From Hemerocallis citrina (Eukaryota > Streptophyta > Magnoliopsida > Asparagales > Asphodelaceae), in assembly GCA_017893485.1 (NCBI GenBank), contig CM030361.1, positions 139,890,461 to 139,954,460 on the forward strand: a stretch of 64,000 nt of DNA, in the 5' to 3' direction. Under the pieces are notes generated by a model. The model was not told the origin of the DNA, made no database searches, and saw nothing but the letters and a program-made list of their open reading frames with translations. Positions 56,101 to 64,000 of the stretch are shown one piece after another; position 1 is the first letter of the stretch, and every line of letters begins with the position of its first letter. The translations under genes were made by a program, and so were the position numbers.

Positions 56101-59100
56101 TGTAACACCCCACAATTTATTTTAAATTAAAAATGCTTTTTTTAAAATTTTTGCACATATGATGCACGTGCAAATTTTTATTCTCATTTTGTTATTCTTA
56201 TTTACAAATTTTTAGCATGCATAAGTTTTAATTAGCCTTCTTTTGATCCATAGACCTATAGATTAAAATCTAGCCCATTAGGAGAAGAGCCCACTAGGAT
56301 AATTAAATCAATTAATTAAAAATTAGCCCATGAATCAAGCCCATTAATAAAATCACATTTTTAGTTGAACTTGGACAATTACATGACAAGTTACAACTTT
56401 TTGTACACATTTAGAGTTATAGAAATGTATTCATATTTGTTTATGCATGTGTGCATGCATACACCAATGAACTTGGACCGGTTTTTAGACTACGGGGTGG
56501 CCTGTTTTGGAGAAGGGAGGAGAAGGGTTGGGGGTTGAGTTTGTGAAGAGTGGGGAGGTGGAGAGTTGTAGATTTTAAGAGTTTAGAACTTGAAAAGTTG
56601 TAAGAATTAAAAGAAAGAGTTATTAGGGTGGGATTTTTGCACTTTAGACCCTCACAAAATTCTATAAATAGAGCCCCCATTTTCTACTTTTCTCTTGCAC
56701 CAAAAACATTATCAAAATCAAAAGAAAGAGAGTCCCTTTGCTTGGAGAAAGTTCTTGTTAGGAGAAGAAGTCATTGCTAGGAGAAGGAGCCATTGCTAGG
56801 AGGAGAAGCCTTGCTAGGAACTAGGAGTTGTCTTGGAGCTAGAAGAGGTGTTCTCCTTCTTTCAATTGTTCAAGCTTCACTAAGGTGGGTGATTTCATTA
56901 TTTTCTAAAGTAGGATATGCATGCTAAAATGAGTAATATAAGAGAAAAGTTTGATGTGAAAATTATAAGTAAAATTCACGCTAATATAATATGAAAGTAG
57001 TGTTGTTGTGACAGATACCATGCTAATTAATGATAAGAACTCTTTTTGTTATAAACCATGTTAGTATATTTGCAAAACTTTGTGTTTATGATATTGTTGA
57101 CATATAAGAAGAATTTTGATGTGAAAAATTATAAATGAAATTCATGCTAGTATAATAGAATATGAAAGTAGTTTGTTATGATAAATACCATGCTAATTAA
57201 AGAAAAGAATTCTTTTATGTATAAATCATGCTAGTAGGTTGCAATATTTTGTTGTCCACATTATGATTTGATAATTAAGAAAGAAGAAAGAAAGAAATTT
57301 TTGTTAGTATTTGTAATGCATCGACATATGTATGTCCTATTTGAGAAGAATATAAACTATTGTATGAAAGAGTATTCTTGTTCAAGTGAATACACTAGTA
57401 TTATTAAAAAAATATAATTTGTGTAAAAATGAGAACATCACTATTGGTTATGAACACTAGCTGTCGTTTGTAAATTTAAGTTTCTTTTTGAGAAACCTAA
57501 GTATATGTGAAAAATGAGAAAGAAAATAATTTTTAAATGAGTGGAAATAATGTTTAAAAGGATTTGAAAACTCTTGCTTTCTAGTTTTAAAATTCTTATA
57601 TCAAGAAAGAGTTTACTTCAAAACTATTAGAAAGATTGTTATCTTTTGAATAAACAAGTTTCATGGAAAAAGAAACATTTCAGAATAATTGAACAAAAGT
57701 ACTTTAGTACAATTTCTAAACAGGAAATACATATAGACTTATTGGTTAGCCAGTGCAATACAGAGCCTTATTTATAAAAGATCATGGGTTCGAAACTTGT
57801 TAGTCACACTTATTTTTAAACCTTTTTAATAAATTCCAAAATTAAAGATTTTGGCATATGAGCCTTGGGGTGTATAAAATTGACTTAAGTCCACATGGAC
57901 TAAATGGCTAGTGGGCTTGGGTTGGGTGCTGGCTATGTTTGTAGCAGGTCTTGGGTTCAAAACCCATGCCTCACTTTTGTTTTTTTGTTTGGGTTTTTAC
58001 TCATGAATGCTTATTTTAATTGGAATTATATTTTAGTATTAATATAAAATGAAGTGGAATTTTTTTAAGAGATAGTTTTCTTGTATATATTTTTTGAAGT
58101 ATAAAAAGAAATGAAATTTTGAGAATATGACTTGCTTTGGTGAAGAAAAGAAAATATCATTTTTTTGAAGTGATTACAATTGTAGTTTATTTAAGAAGTA
58201 TTTTTTTAATAATGAACAAAGACATTGCGATGACTTAGATTTGTTATAACAATTCATGTGGTGAAATTGTGTTCATGAAATGAATGTTTGTTTAAAAAGA
58301 ATGTGAATAAATAAATAGATCATGAATAGTGACAAGAATTGATTATTTTGTGAATAAGTTGAAAGATGAAATAATCTAGATTTTAGACATGATTATTAAA
58401 GGGTATGTGTACCCATGATTCTTGTACATGAAAAGCTTATGATTTAGAATTAGTAAGACCTTGTTACCGGCAATGTTGAAATAAAAATTGAGATATAATG
58501 TTGAGATATGGTCGTGGATCTATCTCGGGAATTGTGATTAAGACCGGTATGGGGTAAGACAAATTCCAGGAAATGACAATCTATTCATGTCTTGAACTTA
58601 AGTAATAGGCACTTAAGTAAAGATGTAGTAAACCTAGGAAAACGTAAGTGGGTTGCCTCTATATAGTCGGTGATGGATCTCCGTGGCTATAGACCCAGTC
58701 GGCGGACTGAGGTTGCTCTGTGGGAGATGGATTTTTTTTATATATTTAAATCCGAGACTTGGCGAAGTCGGGCGAATAGTTTACCGTCTCCAATGTATAT
58801 ACGTATACCGGGGCTAGGAAGGCACTTGCAGGATGATTCGCACGATGAGGGAACCGTTATAATAGCCATCAGACTGAAATTCATATTTGTGGAATGATCT
58901 AAACCTTGTTTTATTACCGGGTAGTTTTCATGGCGAGGGATCGAGCCGTTTATTATGGAGTACGTAGGCGCTTGCCCTCAGACCTATGTAGTATGGGATG
59001 CATAGAATCCGAACAAGTGTGCATTAGTGTCATCCTAGTATAAAAAAAATTGTGTGCATTAGGCATTAAGGCATGACATACAGTTACATGTTTAGCGTAG

Positions 59101-59486
59101 TCACAATTTAACACTTTATTTGTTCATTCAATCTCTTGTGATTTTGTTAAAATAATGAGATCGTTATATGTACGGCATAGAGAGGATAGCCGAGTATAAC
59201 ACTTTCATCAGTTCTAAGTAACTAACGTGCCAACAGGTTGATATGCAGGTAATGGACTTTGCTATGAAGATGTTATGATGATATCGATGAATTATTTGTT
59301 GAAGTTGTCCAAGTTATATTATAGTTTCCAATGTTGTAATCTTTCTTTCTCCCGCTGTGTAAATCAAAGATGTATTTGAATTCTGATATTGTTAAAAAAT
59401 TTAAATTCCTTATAAAATTGTACGAAGTGAAGTAAAGATCCTGTGAAATCTCAAATTCGGTCTTACTTGGAATTCGGGGTGTTACA
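56101..59486 (+). repeat. 5' LTR of element H
   Basis: TGTAACACCCCAC...GGGGTGTTACA. TATAAATA lies at 56663-56670, tRNA-like modules at 57735-57985, imperfect 'AGTCGG...GGCT' repeats at 58655-58870, and the stem-loop at about 59209-59231. It is closest to solo LTR G (36096-39729). Confidence 0.93.
57735..57985 (+). other. Two tRNA-like modules in the LTR of element H
   Basis: Module 1: GGTTAGCCAGTGC and B-box-like GGTTCGAAACT (about 57787-57797), followed by TTATTTTTAA. Module 2: A-box-like TGGCTAGTGGG (57905-57915) and B-box-like GGTTCAAAACC (57954-57964), 39 bp apart, then CACTTTTGTTTTTTT. Both are shared with solo LTR G. Confidence 0.6.
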
Positions 59487-59488
59487 GA

Positions 59489-59500
59489 TGGTATCAGAGC
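59489..59500 (+). other. Primer-binding site of element H
   Basis: TGGTATCAGAGC, two bases after the LTR end. It is the initiator Met-tRNA type usual for Tekay/Del-like elements. Confidence 0.92.
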
Positions 59501-59640
59501 ATGCTTAACAAGTAGTACAAATTTATAAGGAACGACACCTTAGATTGGACACTAGCGTGTGAGTTTCAACGTATAGAGATTTAAACCTATGTTTGCGTTG
59601 CTCTATGAGATGACATATTATTCCTCTTTTTCCCTATAAG

Positions 59641-60078
59641 ATGGCCAATCAGTATGATCACCAGAATGAGGCTCCTTGGTTTATCCACCCCAAGGATGAG
59701 GAGGAAGAACCAATGGAAGAAGAAGAAGAGGACCCAGAAGAAGAACCAGAGGAGGAGGAGGAAGAACCATTTGAGATAGAAGAAGAATTTCCCGAGTCCA
59801 GGGAGATCACTCCACCTCTGTCTGATCTTCTCGAAGACTCCCCAGACGAAGAACTCGTCCCAAATAACCCAAATGACCTTGTTACTTCTCTTCGACGGAA
59901 CTAAACTTTCAAGTGTGCAAGCTTGAGAAGGTCCGACTCGTGAATGATCGACATTTCACCAAGTTGGACCACATCGCTCATCGGGACAAGGAAGAGCGAC
60001 AGAAGAAATTTGAAGACATGCAGAAGGAAATCTGAGAACTATGGGAAGAGCTCAGAGAGGCAAAGAGAAACTGTAGAA
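59641..60078 (+). pseudogene. Acidic leader frame upstream of gag in element H
   Basis: The frame from ATG 59641 gives 87 residues, over a third of them glutamate (residues about 19-60), ending after DLVTSLRRN. In another frame the DNA continues with a charged helical segment (KLDHIAHRDKEERQKKFEDM) that stops at a TGA near 60031 and resumes as ELWEELREAKR. Together they look like the acidic and coiled-coil N-terminal part of a longer gag or a separate leader protein. I do not recognise a named domain. Confidence 0.5.
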
Positions 60079-60224
60079 TCTAGGATGTCTTTTATTCAAG
60101 GATGTAATGGGTGTATTGGAACAAAAGTTTTTCTTTCTAAATAAAGAGTTTAAATTTTGGAATGAATAAAATTTTGTTGTTTGTGTTATTTGTGATGATT
60201 AATGATAAATCTTATGACTCAGAA

Positions 60225-61300
60225 ATGGCACGAAGAATCGGAAACGGCGAAGGGTATAGCAAAGAGAATGGGCTAGACTTGGAAACAGAACTATCTCGTG
60301 TGTATCAGACCTTAAATGCTCTCGCTGCCAATATTCCCGAGAACAGAGGACCAGGGCCAGTTATGCATGTACCCGAAGCCATCAAGCTGGTTGAGTCATT
60401 CAAAAGAATGAAGCCACCAGTATTTGAGGGTCAGACTAATCCAGATGTTGCTGATGATTGGGTTATACAAATCGAGACAGCCTTCGAGGTACTGGAAACC
60501 CCGGAAGCAAGCAAGGTGAAGTTAGCTACTATTCAACTGGAAAAGGATGCAAGTGTGTGCTGGCAATCATCGAAGAGGAACTTGGGCAACGTACAACTCA
60601 CATAAGAAGAATTCGTTGAAGAATTCAGGAGCCATTATTTTCCACTGAACGTCCAAGAGAAGAAGGCCATGGAATTCTTGGGCTTACAGCAGGGCAGTAT
60701 GACAGTGTGGGAATACGAAACCAAGTTCAACCAGCTCTCCAGGTACGCACTTGAGATGGTACAAGATGATGCCAAGAAGGCGCGCAAATTTGAGCAGGGA
60801 TTGAGGCCAAGTCTGAGATCCAGGATGATACCTTTGGGCATTCGGAAGTTCGAGAAGCTAGTAAGAAGGGCTGCTGCAACTGAGTCTGACATGAACCAGT
60901 TCCAAGCTATGCAAGTCAAGCGGAACAATTGGAATACGGGGAAGAGGCCTGTAGGACCAAGCAACTACAGAAGTCAGCCCCCAGCACAGCGCTTCAAGCC
61001 AACATGCGCTAATGCTATTGCAGTGGCAAGGAGAGTACCCACGTGCTTCAGATGTGGAGAGTCAGGCCACATGTCCACTAGGTGCACCAAGCCGCAGACT
61101 GTGAAGATTTGTTATCTGTGTGGCAAGGAGGGCCACTAAAAGTCTGATTGCCCCCAGCTTCAGCGGGGAGGACAGAGTCGACAGCAGTCCAACTCTGGGC
61201 AGAAACAGTTCAAGCAAGGGCGGGTGTTAGCCTTGACAGAAGCAGATGCAGATGAGGTGGACCATGTGATCACTGGTATGGAGGATAAAGCCTATTTGAT
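60225..61300 (+). pseudogene. Chromovirus-like gag of element H
   Basis: A single frame from about ATG 60225 (MARRIGNGEG) with in-frame TAA stops at 60603 and 61137. It carries the Retrotrans_gag domain (FEGQTNPDVADDWVIQIETA, EEFVEEFRSHYF, MEFLGLQQGSMTVWEYETKF, FEQGLRPSLRSRM) and two CX2CX4HX4C zinc knuckles, CFRCGESGHMSTRC (61049) and CYLCGKEGH-stop-KSDC (61112). The role is particle assembly and RNA packaging. The frame breaks before the protease, where about 110 extra bases separate VITG from ILINGIK. Confidence 0.85.
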
Positions 61301-61354
61301 TTGTTACTTTTTCCATTTGTGTAATAAAATGTTATGTAATGAGAGCACTCATAG

Positions 61355-63409
61355 GTAACAGAAGACATTTTAATAAATGGAATAAAAGCTTCGGTGTTAT
61401 TTGATACGGGATCTTCGCACACTTTTGTGTCACCTTCATTTGCAAAAAGATTGGGAGTTGAACCAAAAATATTTCCTGGTAAGGTTTTATCTGTGGCTAC
61501 TCCGTCAGGAGAGAACTTGACAACCAATCGATACTATGAAGGGTGTGATCTCAAAATTGGAGGCAGGCTCTTGGGCATTGACCTCATTGAATTGGCAATT
61601 CTTAGAGTCAACGTCATTATTGGCATAGACTGGATGTCAGTGTACAGCGCCACCATCGAATGCAAGAGCAAGGAAGTTGTGGTGAAGGCTCCAAGGGGAC
61701 CAGCTGTTACATTCTAAGGTAAAAGAAAATGTAAGCAGATGGTAGCAGTTTTATCAGAGCAGAAAGTTCCAGAAGAGGTGAATCAGATCCCAGTTGTCCG
61801 AGATTTCCCAGCTGTATTTCTTGATAATCTACCAGGGCTTTCCCCTCATTGAGATGTAGAGTTCAGCATCATTGTTCAACCAGGAAGTGCACCTATTTCA
61901 AAGGCACCATACAGAATGGCACCAGTTGAATAAGATGAGATCAAGAAGCAGATCGAAGAATTATCGAGCAATGGATACATCAGGCCAAGTGCATCACCGT
62001 AGGGAGCCCCAGTTCTTTTAGTGAAGAAGAAGGATGGATCAATGAGGATGTGTATCGACTATAGAGAGTTGAACAAGGTTACTGTACAGAACAAGTACCC
62101 TATTCCTCGAATTGATGACTTGTTCGACCGTCTACAAGGAGCAGCATTTTTCTCCAAAATAGATCTACAGTTAGGATATCATCAAGTCCGAGTGAAAGAA
62201 GAAGATGTGCACAAAACGGCTTTCAGAACCAGGCATGGTCACTATGAGTTTCTAGTCATGCCATTTGGAGTCACAAATGCACCGGCTATTTTCATGGACA
62301 TGATGAACAGAGTTTTGCAGCCTTTCATCGATTCTTTTGTCATTGTATTGATCAACAACATATTGGTCTATTCCAAGTCAGAGGAATAACATGTCAAGCA
62401 CTTAACAGAGGTACTGAAGAAGCTTCAGAAGCATCAGCTGTATGCAAAGTTGTCCAAATGTGACTTCTGGAAAATCAAAGTTGCCTTCCTGGGTCACATC
62501 CTTTCTAAGGAGGGAGTAGCTACTGACCCACAGAAAGTTGAAGCTGTGAAAGATTGGCCAAGACCGACCACAGTGAAGGAGATCAGGAGCTTTCTGGGCT
62601 TGGCTGGATATTACAGAAGGTTCATTCAGGGTTACGCCCAACTAGCTGTACCACTCACAGGGCTGACAAGGAAGAATGTGAATTTCAAATGGTTGGAGCA
62701 ATGTGAAGCTAATTTCCAAAAGTTTAAGGAAAGGTTGACTACCGCTCCCATTTTGGCATTGCCAAGAGTAGGAGTCGACTATGATATCTACAGCGATGCT
62801 TCCAAGAGGTTCTGAAGAAGCTTTATGATTGGGCTATGTACTGATGCAGGAAGGGAAGGTAATTGCTTATGGTTCTAGGCAGCTGAGACCACATGAAAAG
62901 AATTATCCAATCCATGATTTGGAGTTGGCAGCAATCATCTTTGCTTTGAAGCAATGGAGGCATTACGTGTATGGAGAGAAGGTTAATATGTACACATATC
63001 ACAAAAGCCTAAAATACATCTATCAGTAGAAGGGACCTAAATCTGAGGCAGAGAAGTTGTTTAGAAGTGTTGGAAGATATCCGACCTGAGATTAAATACC
63101 ATCCGGGCAAGGCAAATGTTGTGGCAGATGCGCTCAGCAGAAAGTGCAGTTTGTCTCAGCTGATCACAACTCAGAATAAATTGGCAGAGGAGCTTGATCG
63201 AGCCGGGATTGAAGTGGTCTTACAAGGTGTGGAAACTTCCTTACCTCAATTAAGGATTCAGCCAACTTTAAAACACAGATTATTAATGGTCAGAAGGCAG
63301 ATCCAGAAATCCAGAAGATGATAGAGCAAGTTGGTATTGGCAGATTGTCAGAGTTTCAAGTGAAGGATACAGTGTTGTGGTATGGCGAGCAGTTGTGTGT
63401 GGGAGACCC
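61355..63409 (+). pseudogene. Element H pol: protease, RT, RNase H; integrase deleted
   Basis: The protease motif LFDTGSSHTFVS (61400) is followed by stops at 61715, near 61851, 61932 and 61999. RT (62021-62815, one stop at 62387) shows [26 protein letters not shown] and [11 protein letters not shown], but the catalytic box reads LINNIL, with both aspartates replaced by asparagine. RNase H starts at YDIYSDASK; after a frameshift come [19 protein letters not shown] and HPGKANVVADALSRK in yet another frame. Pol ends in the linker before integrase (EQLCVGDP). Many of the changes are G-to-A or C-to-T, as expected from deamination of methylated cytosine. Confidence 0.88.
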
Positions 63410-64000
63410 CGTGGCTATAGACCCAGTCGGCGGACTGAGGTTGCTCTGTGGGAGACGGGGTTTTTTTATGTATTTAAATCCGGGACTTGGCAAAGTCGGG
63501 CGAATAGTTTACCGTCTCCAATGTATATACGTATACCGGGACTAGGAGGGCACTTGCAAGATGATTCGCATGATGAGGGAACCGTTATAATAGCCATCAG
63601 ACTGGAATTCATATTCGTGGAATGATCTAAACCTTGTTCTATTACCGGGTAGTTTTCATGGCGAGGGATCGAGCCGTTTATTGTGGAGTACGTAGGCGCT
63701 TGCCCTCGGACCTATATAGTATGGGATGCATAGAATCCGAACAAGTGTGCATTAGTGTCATCCTAGTATAAAAAAATTTGTGTGCATTAAGCATTAAGGC
63801 ATGACATACAGTTACATGTTTAGCGTAGTCACAATTTAACACTTTATTTGTTCATTCAATCTCTTGTGATTTTATTAAAGGGATCGATATATGTAGGGCA
63901 TACAGAGGATAGCCGAGTATAATACTTTCGTCAGTTGTAAGTGACTAACGTGCCTACAGGTTGATATGCAGGTAATGGACTTTGCTATGAAGATGTTATG
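63410..64000 (+). repeat. Truncated 3' LTR of element H (window end)
   Basis: From CCGTGGCTATAGACCC onward it matches 58679-59270 of the 5' LTR, with about 20 differences in 590 bp by eye, nearly all transitions, plus a short indel near 63878. About 2.6 kb of the LTR's 5' part is missing. The stem-loop region is present at about 63928. The LTR end, expected about 215 bp further on, is outside the window. Confidence 0.9.

Larger units (their letters stand above)
56101..64000 (+). mobile_element. Chromovirus-like gypsy element H, decayed and internally deleted
   Basis: A 3386-bp 5' LTR (56101-59486) is followed by an initiator Met-tRNA PBS, an acidic leader frame, gag with two zinc knuckles, and pol with protease, RT and RNase H. 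Pol breaks off at about 63409 into LTR sequence matching 58677 onward, so integrase, any chromodomain and the 5' part of the 3' LTR are deleted. The long LTR, Met PBS and gag/pol type fit the Tekay/Del chromovirus clade. This is the only copy of the long-LTR family here with recognisable coding regions. The right end is beyond the window; the bases before the 5' end are AGAAC. Confidence 0.9.

Noticed and set aside
59641..59904. Glutamate-rich host nuclear protein
   Set aside because: The frame begins about 140 bp after the PBS of element H and precedes its gag in the same orientation, so it belongs to the retrotransposon.

Overview
The window is intergenic nuclear DNA of a flowering plant. 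It is AT-rich and packed with nested retrotransposons: chromovirus-type Ty3/gypsy, Tat-type gypsy, Ty1/copia Sirevirus and plant L1-type LINEs, plus a PIF/Harbinger DNA transposon. The species cannot be named from the sequence. No intact host gene is visible. The only host-like coding sequence is a four-exon fragment of a translation initiation factor eIF2A-like gene near 13.1-13.7 kb.

Layout. (1) 0.4-12.1 kb: three solo LTRs of about 3.2 kb. Two are nested (minus-strand 1402-4622 inside plus-strand 391-7387, which also holds a short TRIM-like fragment) and one stands alone (8876-12091). Every one has a perfect 5-bp target-site duplication (TSD). (2) 12.1-14.1 kb: eIF2A fragment with local tandem duplications. 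(3) 14085-24747: a minus-strand Tat-type element with TSD GGAAG that keeps a gag but shows no pol, and carries two tandem-repeat arrays; another 3.3-kb solo LTR (20341-23615) lies inside it. (4) 26.0-54.8 kb: a PIF/Harbinger transposon split by a large gypsy-type element (27149-54310, TSD TATAT). The 5' LTR of that element was hit by a LINE, which was itself hit by a solo LTR, and by a second solo LTR. Its internal region holds a second LINE, interrupted by a Sirevirus that runs into a 500-N assembly gap. (5) 54.9-56.1 kb: start of another Tat-like element. (6) 56101-64000: a chromovirus-like element with a 3.4-kb 5' LTR, decayed gag and pol, and a deletion fusing pol to the middle of the 3' LTR.

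The main theme is a family of very long LTRs (about 3.2-3.6 kb, ends TGTAAYACCC...GGGGYGTTACA) found here mostly as solo LTRs. They share a 3' domain with a conserved stem-loop. Five of the copies (in four elements) carry one or two tRNA-like modules (A box, B box, then a T-run) between the TATA region and that 3' domain. Possible Pol III promoters inside Pol II-type LTRs are the most unusual signal in the window, followed by a SalI-type palindrome scattered through both the LTR and the coding linkers of the Sirevirus, and a gag-only Tat element with satellite-like arrays.
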